From the NCBI GenBank assembly GCA_050084515.1, contig CM114274.1:25048001-25112000 (forward strand): a DNA stretch of 64,000 nt. The letters run 5' to 3'. Shown here one piece after another: positions 46,101-56,864 of this stretch; positions within the stretch are counted from its first letter, which is position 1, and each line of letters begins with the position of its first letter. The notes beneath the pieces were generated by a model that saw only the letters and a program-made list of their open reading frames with translations, made no database searches and was not told the DNA's origin. The position numbers and the translations under genes are program-made. This stretch comes from Blasia pusilla. Lineage: Eukaryota; Marchantiophyta; Marchantiopsida; Blasiales.

Positions 46101-46469
46101 GTTTGTGGCTTAGATTCATGAAGGTGTCCAACTTGCTAAGCAGAAGTTGCTATAGCCCAAAATCAACAACAAAAAATATGTAGATAATCATCATCAAGAT
46201 GTCAAGTTTTTTGAAGGGGACAAAGTTTGGTTAGCAACAACCAATTTATCATTTTTAGATGTTCTTAAGCTTAATCCTTGCTATATTGGGCCTTTCACTA
46301 TCCTATAGAAAGTGGGCTCCGTGGTGTATAAGCTGGATCTATTGAAGCATATGAAAATTCATCGAGCGGTTCATGTCTTTCTTTTTTGACCATTTATTCC
46401 ACATCCTAAAAGATTTGAGGACAATATTCTCCCTCCACCACTTGCTCAAATAGTAGGAAATCACGAAAA

Positions 46470-46610
46470 AACTGAAATGGAATATATCTTGAAGAAATGT
46501 ACTCGAGGGGCTCATTACCAACAAGTTGAATATTTGGTCCAATGGAAAGGATATTCATTATTTAAGGTCCCATGTTAACCCTCAGCCAACTTGGTCAACG
46601 CATAATTCCT
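46470..46610 (+). pseudogene. Chromodomain of the Ty3 integrase
   Basis: The frame reads EYILKKCTRGAHYQQ, then VEYLVQWKGYS and, after a frame change, PSANLVNA. This is the chromodomain core (LVKWKGY-type strand with the following WEP-NL helix). In chromoviruses this domain directs integration to marked chromatin. The Trp-Glu-Pro has been lost here. Confidence 0.75.
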
Positions 46611-46860
46611 TTTGCATTGGAAGTATTCGTGCACTTACATGTGTCATTTCACACTTTCTTGAAGCATTTGCTCACTTCTCCCTTGAGAATCATCACCTTG
46701 CCCCTTTTCGTAGTTCTTCTATCTCCGTAGTCACTATTTTTTTTGGCCATGCATGTCAATAGTCTCATAACGTGCACAAGCTTTTGGCGTTGATTCATCA
46801 GGCCAGTGTTTAGGGGTCATTCATCTCATCATCTATTCATGTTTGACCATTCAATAGTGT

Positions 46861-47426
46861 TCTTGTCAGATTTATTTAGGATCATCCATGCATATTTGAC
46901 CAACCACTATTTTTTTGTCATATTTATTTAATATAGTTCATTGAGTTCCTTTTTTGTGTCTCCCTTGTTAACATTAAGTTCATTTTTGTGTTAACTTGTA
47001 ATCATTTTCTTTTTCATCCTATTTTTTATTCAAACCTTCATTAAAATGGGTTACTAACTTTTTTTTGTCCTCTTTTGGTAGTTATTTACGGGCCCTGCGG
47101 GTTCTCACTATTTTTTTTCCTAGTCATCTAGAGTATCCACGTGTCCTCTACACAAATGTATTAATTACTCTCTTCTCCCCCCTTACCCGTCTCAAAGGAA
47201 ATGGCCGCAAACTTGTCATATAATAAAAGGGTTATTTATCTCAACGCTTCCCCACTAACTACTCACGTGGGGAAAAAAAGTGATGAGTTTTTTTAATGAG
47301 CTTCAAAATAAATCAGCCCTCTCAATTCTTGTGTATTTATGTTAATAAACAAAATCTAAACACATGTATGCTTTGTGGAAACAAGAGAATGTTTCTCATA
47401 TTAAAGGGAAAAAACAATTGTGTGTA
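46861..47426. other. T-rich DNA, nothing recognised
   Basis: Low-complexity T-rich sequence between the chromovirus tail and the first Helitron end. No gene or repeat boundary seen. Confidence 0.4.
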
Positions 47427-48027
47427 TCTATACTATTAACGTAGGAACGTTTTCAGTCGCGACACAAGAGAATGCAGCATGTGGCATGCTAGGGAGGCAC
47501 AGGGATGGCTAGGGGAGGGGGAGGGGGGCATTCAAATAGAGAGGCTTTAGGGGTAGGGGAGGGCTAGGGGGGGGCATTCAAGTAACGGGTCTTTAGGGGC
47601 AGGGGAGGGTAAGAGGAGGTGGCATTCGATTTAATAATAATAAGCAACAAGTTTGAATTTTACTACTTGAACCACGTTAGATAGGTAGAAATAAATAAGG
47701 TAGAGAAAACCCATAGGGATTTTAATGGAATAGAAAAATATTTATTCAATATTATAATTATGGGTGATTATAAGTATTAATAAAATTGAATAATCATGAT
47801 AAAGAACAAAATTTTTAGAATTTGTGTCTTAATTCACATATTATGGAAAGGGAAAATAAATTTTAATGGAGAAGGAGTAAAAGACTCTTTTAAGATTTAT
47901 AAAGTGGAAATTATACTTAGATCTTGAAATCAAAAATATTTTAAAATTCTAAGTATAATGAAAATACACTTGTTTTTAAGCCCTTCTATTAAGGAAATTG
48001 TGTTGGGCGTGCATGGTATGGGCAACA
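47427..48027 (+). mobile_element. Helitron 5' end with a G-rich repeat
   Basis: TCTATACTATTAAC at 47,427, preceded by A, is the plant Helitron 5' motif. At 47,490-47,628 there are about three imperfect copies of a 50-bp G-rich unit with GGGGCATTCAA and CTTTAGGGG. The rest is AT-rich. A second Helitron start at 48,028 interrupts or follows it, and no separate 3' end was found for this one. Confidence 0.6.
47490..47628 (+). repeat. G-rich tandem repeat with G-quadruplex potential
   Basis: About three copies of a unit of roughly 50 bp with several runs of four to eight G (for example AGGGGAGGG). Four or more G-runs lie within short distances, which can form quadruplexes. Confidence 0.75.
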
Positions 48028-48720
48028 TCTATAATATTAAAAGTGAAGGCGCTCTCGTGGTGCAAACGTTCCAGCTCTTGACATGTGGCTTTTAGAACCA
48101 GTGAGAGCTTCAACAGCTTTAGTTTCAGGGTGCATGCTTCACACGTGTGATCTCCATTGTCTCTAGGGCGCCTATTTTTCAGGGTGCATGCTTCACACAT
48201 GTGCACTCCCTCCTCTTTGGGGCGCGTGTTTCCGGGATAGTTATCGCATAAGGATTTTTTATCTTTGTCATTCGGCCCCAAAAGTCTTTAACGGTTTTTT
48301 TGAATTTTGTACGAGCGAGAGTTACGATCTGACAAAGGATATCCGTCGATGTTGTCCCCTCATTTCTTGAGGAGTTGTCATGTGGAGCCCTTAGGTTTTT
48401 TCGAGCTTACACAGCAGCATATTTATTGCTTGCTTGCATCCAGTTAAGACTCCATTCATTGTGCGCACTAAAAACCTTAGCTCTGAAAAAAATTGCATTA
48501 CTCAGAATGATTTTTCTTTATAGATTTAGGAGAAGCCACTGAGCATTTGGTTTTGTAGAGCCTTCAGCTGCTAACATTTATTGATCTAGATAAGAGAGTA
48601 CAACTGTAAGGGATCTCGAAGGTCTGCTTATGCAACTGTATTATTATGCAAGCAACTCTACTGTGAGTCGATTTGATTTCATGGAGCTCTACTAAATGAG
48701 TCGATTTGCTTGCTATAGTG

Positions 48721-49640
48721 CAGGTACTTGACAAGTCCCAGAATGTGCGTGAGTACAGCTTCAGCTCCGATGTTCTCCTCGCGGATCAGTTCAACAACTT
48801 GACTCTACAACAACTCCAGTTTGTGGCTGCTCCTTCAGATTTGGTTCACCTTCCGGCCGAAGGCTCCTAGAACTCCTACATCTCTTCTTGTTGTTCTGAA
48901 ATCTCCAGGAACTATTCCCGTGCCCTCCACCCCCCGCGGTTGTTCCGACAACTATCACAACCCTCCAAACATCATCAACAACATAACAAAAAGAGGCAAA
49001 ATGGCAACCAGGATAAGAACAAAGAAGTCTATGCAAGGGAAGGGGAAAAGTGTATCCAAGGCCCCATCAGACAAAAAGCACTACGGTGTAAAGTATGGTG
49101 ATCTCCAAGCGTTGGACAGTTCAAAATGGTCTCCAATTTCCCAATAAGACTGTATGCGCTTGAGTAAGTGGAAGAAAACACACTTCAACAACAATCCTCC
49201 TTGGGGTGGTAGGCTCACACCCAAGCATGCTCCTGGATTTGAAGGAGCAATAAAAGACTCCCTTCCCGCAAGAGAAAATCCTGAGTTGTCAGACAAAGGG
49301 TATTTTCCGAATCCAGTGAGTGGTTCCAGGAAAGAGCTCCTATTCGAAGTCCAAGGAACTCCCCCTCATAATCTCAGAAGATTCAGCAACGGAAGAGGCT
49401 GCGGGATCAATAGAGAATCTGCGAAAGGATATCAGAGAATGCCGCACCCCAACCCAGTGGAACGTCTCACGCCATCTCCAAAGAAATACAAGGTCAAGCT
49501 TACGCGGCCTACTACACCCAGCTTAGATTCCGAGGCAACGCAGGGTACTACACTCACCTTTGATACACTCACCTTTGATCCCGGAGCCACACATGGGAAA
49601 GGAGTTGTGGTGAGCATCCACATAGTGCTGTGAGTTTGTA
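48721..49640 (+). pseudogene. Unidentified coding-like segment inside the Helitron
   Basis: GC-richer and codon-like compared with its surroundings. The first part (48,721-48,868) reads QVLDKSQNVREYSF and later LTLQQLQFVAAPSDLV before a stop, starting right after an AG. The second part (49,154-49,633 plus) is a 159-codon frame rich in Pro, Lys and Arg. I recognise no domain in either. A captured host gene fragment would fit, because Helitrons often pick these up, but this is inference. Confidence 0.3.
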
Positions 49641-50560
49641 GCTAGGCAGACCACATCAAGAGTAGGCTAGAGGCTTAGCAAGCATAGACATGTAAAGATT
49701 TCTTGGGAATGAAAGCTACTTAAGATCCTTGCTGAATGTGTTTGACTTAAAAATCTGCATCCTCTGTTGAGGAGTACGCAACTCGACAACTCCCCGACAA
49801 ATCCCTACCCGCCTTGAGATATACTCTCTACGCACGGCCCTACCCGCCGTGAGAGCTACTCTCTACTTACAGGCAGCGACCCTGATAAACCTCCAAGACG
49901 AGAGCCAGCAAGAGCTGATAAAACCTGCAAGTAGAGAGAACCTTGATAAAACCACCAAGACACACGAGAGGAGCTAACTCCTACACTATGATATAAGCAA
50001 CAAATCTGCTATCACAACCCTGCGAGCCAGCGAATCTGCTATCAAAGCCCAGCTTCTAATGTGCGAACCAGCAAACCTAAAAAATGAATCAATGAAGTAG
50101 CAAACACTAACAGCAAGGCACTAAGGTAGAACTAGAGTGTAATGAGGAGGAATCAGCCAAGAGACGAACGTGTCTGGGCACAAACAGGGCCAGCAACAGG
50201 TCCACCAACGGCAGCGGCGAGAAGGAAAGCAGCCCAAGCAACGGATGCAGCGAAAAGGATCCCAAACCTGGGTATTTCTATATTTATTTTTGAAAATTTT
50301 TTAAAAGAAAATATCCTACCCTATCCTACCCTACCCTTTTTAAAATACCCTAACCTACCCTAAAAAATTATTTTTAAATAAAATTCCCTATTTTGCCTAT
50401 TTATAACCAAAAAATTCCCCTAATTTAAAATTTTTAATCTTTTCCCAAAAAAATAATTTTTTTTCAAAATTAATTTTTTATTTCTATTCAAATTTAACCG
50501 CTCACTTTAATTCTCAAGTTTAATGATATTTTTGTGTGTTGTGTAGATGGCGAGTGTCGG
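49641..50560. other. Nothing recognised; AT-rich towards the right
   Basis: No gene seen. At 50,310-50,360 there is a CCCTA/CCTACCCTA-rich stretch resembling degenerate telomere-like repeats, too short and irregular to call. Confidence 0.35.
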
Positions 50561-50704
50561 CAGGTCACTAAACTTGGAGAGATGGCTACTCGATGTTATC
50601 ACAAATATACCAATCCAACAACAATTTTCAGGGACACAATTTGAACTATTGAAGAACAACTCTCAGATGTAATCACGCTTGATTTATGCCTTAGTTCCAT
50701 TTCC

Positions 50705-53700
50705 ATGATCACGCCTTCGATGCCATTCTTTATGTTTATTGTATACTTTGATCATGCTATCACCCAAATTTTGTACAGACTTCCTCTTCCATCAAACCCT
50801 ACGGATTTGCACGACTTTCAAAAATTGATGCGAGCGAACGCACAACGAAAAATACGTGCCCGTCGCAAGGAAATCTTAGCACAACAAACACATGGTGAAG
50901 AGCAACTCCTCCCAAAAATATCTCCAACGAAAGTTCAATGTATTAATGACCATTTAGCATGTTCAAATTCACACTTCATAATGTGAACTTCATTTGTTCC
51001 TAACATTCATTTGTTGTTCCACACTTCCCATTCCATTGAATCTTGTCAATATATGTGATTTTCGGAAGGTTCTACGCGGGGAAGCCCAAAAATGAAAAAG
51101 GGTTATTCATGCTGATAAAATGGAAGCTCTTAAACAATAAAAGAGGAGTTACTATCGAGAGTATAGAAAAATAAGGAAAGCGCTTAATGCTCAAGTTGAG
51201 CCTATTTTGGTAGTTGAGAGTATTTCAACTATGGCAAATAGTGACCGCATGACTATTGATAGTCAATTCTAGAGGTATATAAATCTTACTTTTCTTATCT
51301 TACTCTAAATCATTCACTTCATTGTTCATCTTTTATTTGTATCTTCTCATTATAATATGTTGATATTTTCTCAGGCCTTTCAATGAGGATGGAGTAAGTG
51401 TAGGAGAAAATCAAGAAGCTCATGTTCTATCTTCACCAAGACTTGGTGAACCGGATAGTGCACTCCATGCAGTTATGGAGAATATATCCACAAGAAGGGT
51501 TGCTGCTTATGTAACACCACGAGTTGAGTTACCTACAACTCTTCCCATTCCGATTGACCATGATGTTGTTGACAATTCTGAGACATTTCCTCATGCGGGG
51601 GATGAAGTCACGTCAAGAGTAGATCCCGTGTCTTCTACCATTGATGGAGTTGTGTTATCTCCACAAAGCGCCATAATCCGTTCGGTGTCTACTATTAATA
51701 GGGTTGGAAGATTGAATACATTAATCAATCTTGCTAGGCGACCAAATTTCCAAGAAAGTGATATTAGGAAGTTGCGATTACAAAGGAGTTTGAATCGTAC
51801 CAACGGTCGTCATACATTGGGTTCTATGACCGAGATATGCCCATCATGTCAAGCTTTGTATTGGAAATGTGAAATCGTCAAGGGAACTAAGTTTAGTGAT
51901 TCACCATATGCCATGTGTTATGGCCATGGGAGAATAGAGTTACCCCTTTTGAAATCGTCTCCTCAATTTTTGAAATCATTGATTTCGGGTGTTGGTCCAA
52001 CAAGTCATCATTTTCTTACACATGTTCGAGCTTACAATTCTGCGCTCCAACTTGCTTCTACCGGAGTGTATGTAAATGAAAAAATTGGTGGCATTGGACA
52101 CTTTAGGGTCTAAGGCGGGATCTGTCATTCTATTGGATCCTTACATCGTGAGATAGGGGGCCATCCCCCATTTGCCCAACTCTACATCCATGATACTGCA
52201 AATGAATTGGAGAATCGTGGAAGAGTTATGTCTAGATCATCGGATCTTAATATTGACATTCTAAAAGGGCTACAAGACATGTTACATGAATGCAATCCAT
52301 ATGTGAAGATCTTTCGTCATATGGCATGCGAAGCAACTGACCTTCATATGCGGATCATCCTCAAAGCAAGTAAGAGAGAGCTCGATGCAAAGCGTTATAA
52401 CTTACCAACTGCTTCCGAGGTTGTTGCTATTTTGCCGGTGATGGAAGTGAATATCATTGTACGACTATATGGAGGAGGAGTGAGGCGTATATTTGAACTC
52501 AATGAAGCATATATTCCATTACACTTTTTTCTATTATTTATCTATGGTGAAGCTGGTTGGCATCTTGGAATACCATTTGGGAGAATCGAAGGCTATAGAG
52601 AATCACAACGATTGGGCCGCATTATTCATGAGGAGGAACACATTGAACCTTCAGAAGAATGCATGGATGAGGAACGAGTTGATGGTGATGCTATCATGGA
52701 AAGGAAAAAAAGAGTGTTACGGCGTTGCAATTTGCATGTTTTCGACTTCAAACACGGGTTGGAGGCGAAGATGACAATCGGTTATTGCAGTTTGGTTGAC
52801 TCACTCAAGAATACATGGTTGATCTCTATGCCATTATAGAGATGCAACGGTTATATTGGATTCGCTTAAATCATAAGGAGTTAGAGGGCCGAATTATATC
52901 AAGGTGTGAAAGATATAATGTATCGACAGGATGTGGATAGTCGAAGGTTTGGGAGACGCATTATATTACCTTCTTCTTTTATTGGAGGGCCGCGTCACAT
53001 GCATCAATTGTATCAGGATGCAACGGAAATTATAAGACATTTGGGGAAGCTTGACTAATTTTTGACCATGACATGTAATCCAAAGTGGGAGGAGATTACA
53101 TCAACCTTATTACTAGGTCAATCAATTGCGGACCGACCGAATTTGGTTGTGCGGGTTTTTTAGAATAAGAAGAAGGAGTTGTTAAGACTTATAATCAAAA
53201 AGCAAATATTGGGTCGAGTTTTTGGATGCATCCATGCGGTGGAATTCCAAAAAAGAGGTTTTCCACATGTGCACGTTCTTATTATATTAGGTCTTGAGGA
53301 TAAACCACATAGCACTTCAAATTATGATTGTATCATTTTAGCAAAAATCCCTTATCAATCTACCCATTCAAGGTTGTATTCTACTCTTGCTAATTGCATG
53401 GTTCATGGGCCATGTGGACCATTTAATCCTAATGCTCCATGTATGGCTAAGGAAACAAAAAAATGTACAAAAGGCTATCCTAAAGCTTTTGCGGCCAACA
53501 CTACAGAGACGGAAGACGGTTATCCAATTTATCGAGGTAAGGATCCTTTTTGCTTGGCTTATATTTATATTACTCTAAGGCATATGACCTTGATAGATTC
53601 ATGATTTCTTACTGCATTTTTTTAGATTGGAGAATGGGAGGGCCGTAATCAATTTGTCTGACTCGACTGCTCGACAATATCTCTATATAGATTTTCCTTC

Positions 53701-56096
53701 ATATTATCATTGGAGTAACAAGAGATGGAGTCGTAGGGTAAAAAAACTAAGTGGTTGTGGCCATCCCATTGGCCGCTTATATCTTACTCATCCAGGTAAA
53801 TACTCAAAAGCAACTCCATCATGTTCGAGGAGCAACTACATACGAATGTCTGAGAACTGTTCATGGGGTATTATGTCCATCATTCAAGAAGGCTGCTATC
53901 CAATTGGGACTTCTTGAGGATGATGGGAAGGTGTTTTCTTGCTTTGAAGAAGCTTCCATTATCTATACGAGACCTTCACTTCGCCGTCTATTTGCAATTA
54001 TTCTATCTTACAACACACCTGCTCAACCTGCTACACTATGGAGTCAGTTCATGGTTCCATTGGTAGAAGATCTCTTATAAGAACGACGTCAGGTAAGAAT
54101 TTGATACTACCTTACATATTTTTTTCCTTCCTAGTACTATCTTATATTGAGAATCCAACATACTAACCATGATTTGGAAGTCTTCCATTGCAGAAAATAG
54201 GAATTCCTAATCTCTCGGTTGATGATGCTATCGTTAATACATCATTATTGGAAGTCCATTATTATTTACAAGATCAAGGAAAAAGGTTGTCTGACTTTCT
54301 AGACATCCCCCAAGCTAATTTTGAAAGCCTTCATTCACACTCATATTTGGAGGAACAAGAGCTATTATATGATACGGAAGAATTAATCGAGAAAGTGCTA
54401 TTGGGAGAAGCAAGTCTAAATGAAGGACAACATATTGTATGGTATGCTATACATGATGAGCTTGATCAAATATGCGCGAATGCTCCGCCATCTATGAAAT
54501 TTTTTTCATCGATGGTCCAGGTGGAATTGAGAAAAGATTTTTATATAATCTTCTCCTTGCAAGCATAAGGAACGCAAGAGGTATAGCTTTGGTTGTAGCA
54601 TAATCCGGTATAGCTGCCCTATTGTTTGACGGAGGACGTACTACACATTCGCGCTTCAAGATCCCCATTAATCTTGATGAAAGCTATACTTGCAAGTAAG
54701 TGCCATTAGTTGTTCTAATTAACTTCAACAATTGAGTTAATACATCAAATAATATTTAATTTCTCCAATTATTACAACTTCTAATTTTCTTCCCTTTTGT
54801 TGATAGTTTATCAGTCAATAGTGATAAACTATTGGTTTAATTCGTGAGGCAATACTCATTATATGGGAGGAAGCACCTATGGCTCATCGTCATGTCTTTG
54901 AGGTTGTGAATCAAACTTTACAAGATATCATGGGAGTTGTTTCTGATGAGGCACGACAATTACCATTTGGTGGAAAACTTATGGTATTTGATGGTGATTT
55001 TCGTCAAGTGTTGCGTGTTGTTCGTCACGGGGATCGGCCGCAAATCATCCAAGCCACCATAAAGAGGTCATCTCTTTGGTCTAATATAAAGGTCATGAAA
55101 TTGATAACAAACATGTGAGTTCAAAGGTTGGAAGGTCATTTGCGTGATAAGCAACAAGCTTTTGCTGATTGGTTATTGGAAGTGGGAGAGAGTCGTGTCT
55201 CTTTGCATCCTCATTTGGGGGAAGATTTTATACCATTACCATCTGAAATGGTTACGAAAAGTAATAAGATATGTGATCTTATTGATCTAAGGCAATTTTC
55301 CTAGCCAATTCCATGACATTGATTTCTTAAGAGATACGGCTATTTTAACTTTAAGAAATAAAGATGTTGATGACATAAATGCAAACATTATGTCTCGGTT
55401 TCCTGGAGATGTAATCCTTTTTACTTCTATCCTTTTTGTGTTTTTTGGAAGTTTGGATACTAACATGTTTTTGGAAAGTTTGTATACTTATATTACCTTC
55501 ATTCACTAATTCATTACATATTTTGTACATGAGCATATTTACCTCAGCGTCGACTCTATTCCGAATGAGAGGATGAGTTATATCTACCCAACCGAGTTTT
55601 TAAACACATGTTTGCCTTCTAGACTTCCTCCGCATTGTTTGTGTTTGAAGATTGGTACGTCGATCATGCTCTTACGAAACATGAATGGATCACATGGACA
55701 AGCAAACGGGACAAGATTGATAATTCATGGATTTATGCGACATTGCATCGATGCTGAAATTATCACTGGGAAGAATATTGGAGAAAGAGTTTTTATTCCA
55801 CGTATTCCATTGATTGCTTCAGATTCCGGTTCGCCATTTGATCTATGTAGGTTCCAATTCTTTATTAGGCCGGCTTTTGCCATGACTATTAATAAGTCTC
55901 AAGGTCAAACTTTGCAAAATGTTGGCATTTACTTGCCTACTCCACTCCTGTATTTTCTCATGGTCAATTGTACATAACATTATCTAGAGTAGAGAAGAGA
56001 AATTCTATCCACATTAGGATTGGAAACGATGAACATTCAAATAAGGAAAGTGTACACCACATACCAAATGTAATATATAAAGAAGTGTTGGGATGA
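50705..56096 (+). pseudogene. Helitron replication initiator/PIF1-type helicase (RepHel), broken
   Basis: RepHel nicks and joins DNA (HUH endonuclease) and unwinds it (PIF1 helicase) during rolling-circle transposition. In order: basic N-terminus (about 50,705-50,985), N-terminal Helitron domain with CPSCQALYWKCE (51,838 on), Rep core with FPHVHVLI, the HUH His pair at 53,266-53,274, helicase N-part with ECLRTVHGVLCPSFKKAA, Walker A region damaged near 54,500, IAALLFDGGRTTHSRFKIPI, Walker B-like IWEEAPM (about 54,863), GKLMVFDGDFRQVL and the C-terminal TINKSQGQTLQNVGIYLP. The part of Rep that should carry the catalytic tyrosines is missing near 53,640-53,660. Several stops and frameshifts make it non-functional. 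Confidence 0.9.
53530..53627 (+). other. Probable intron or insert in the Helitron Rep region
   Basis: The Rep frame YPIYR is followed by GTAAGG and, about 95 bases later, by a T-rich tract ending TTTTTTTAG. Removing this gives a plausible continuation into NGRAV. Shortly after, the frame reads ARQYLYIDFPSYYHW, which belongs much farther along in Rep. Confidence 0.45.
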
Positions 56097-56864
56097 AATA
56101 AAATTGAAATCTAATTTTCTATATTATTTTACTATATTATATTTTATATATTATTATGGAAAAGTATCTTCCTAATTTGCAAACGCTTTTATATTTGAAA
56201 ATGTTTTTTAATTATTTTTTATATAAAAAAATTAATTGATGTACGGCACTATTAATAGTTGCCCATCGGAATTCTCGAAACCCTCAAACAGAGGAATCAG
56301 GATGGGGCATGGCGACTTCGGTTATCAGCTGAGGCGAGGAGCGAGATGGTGGAGCACAGCATTTGTGATCGTCGGGTTCGCGGAGCCGACGGCGGACTCG
56401 GCAGCCGAGCAGGAGACGGACGCGTCCTGCGCTGGATGAGATTGCTCGGCGGCTGCGGTCTTCGAATTGGAACAGAAGAGCGGAGAAATGCTGTGCGCGG
56501 CTGGGGGCGTTGCTTGTCGTCCCCTGCGATCTCGCGGAATCGAGCAAGCGCAAAATGTGCCGTTTGGGTGCTATGGGTCTGATCGCGGCGATGTCGCGAG
56601 ATGGAGACGGAGGACGCACTGCCTGCTTGAGGAGGTGGAGTGGATCGCCGGGTGCACGCGCAGAGAAGGATGGAGAGGTCAGACTGATCCGCTGCACGCG
56701 CAATGCGGCGGGCGGAAGGTGAAGGCGGAGGAGAGGAAGGAGGTGCCCATGGCGTCGTCGCGTCGGAGCCGTGGAGAGATGGACATGGAGAGGGAGAGCG
56801 GGGAGGGAAGATTCCGAATGATCCGGGGGGCGGAAGAGGATGGGGAGATAGGCCGAGGTTGATA
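56097..56864. other. AT-rich then sharply GC-rich upstream region
   Basis: Very AT-rich up to about 56,240, then a sharp switch to GC-rich DNA that continues into the next gene. Long open frames on both strands (for example minus 56,297-57,268) are expected in GC-rich DNA, and I recognise no domain. It is probably the promoter and 5' leader of the gene starting near 56,865. Confidence 0.4.

Larger units (their letters stand above)
40316..46860 (+). mobile_element. Ty3/gypsy chromovirus, decayed and twice interrupted
   Basis: Order: primer-binding site, gag remnant, protease (about 40,885-40,945), RT (43,240-43,730), RNase H (to about 44,300), integrase (44,520-46,100) and chromodomain (46,470-46,610). 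A 1.67-kb Ty3-DNMT-family unit splits it between protease and RT (41,380-43,046), and a second insertion of about 1 kb splits the integrase core (44,846-45,848). Many stops are present. It belongs to the same family as the tail fragment at 1-413 and the LTR at 554-922. Confidence 0.85.
48028..56096 (+). mobile_element. Autonomous-type Helitron (decayed), 5' end at 48,028
   Basis: The 5' end TCTATAATATTAAAAG at 48,028, preceded by A, fits the Helitron start. A Rep/helicase gene remnant on the same strand ends near 56,096. A direct duplication of a 55-bp unit is at 48,123-48,177 and 48,178-48,231. I could not find the CTAG-type 3' terminus, so the right boundary is set at the end of the helicase frame and the element may run slightly farther. 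It is also possible that the start at 47,427 is the true one. Confidence 0.65.

Noticed and set aside
50310-50360. Interstitial telomeric repeat
   Set aside because: CCCTACCCTA-like words are irregular and short, and do not form an uninterrupted TTTAGGG/CCCTAAA array.
55960-56280. Helitron 3' end just after the helicase frame
   Set aside because: No hairpin followed by CTAG-T was found. The CTAG at about 55,985 lies inside the conserved helicase C-terminus.
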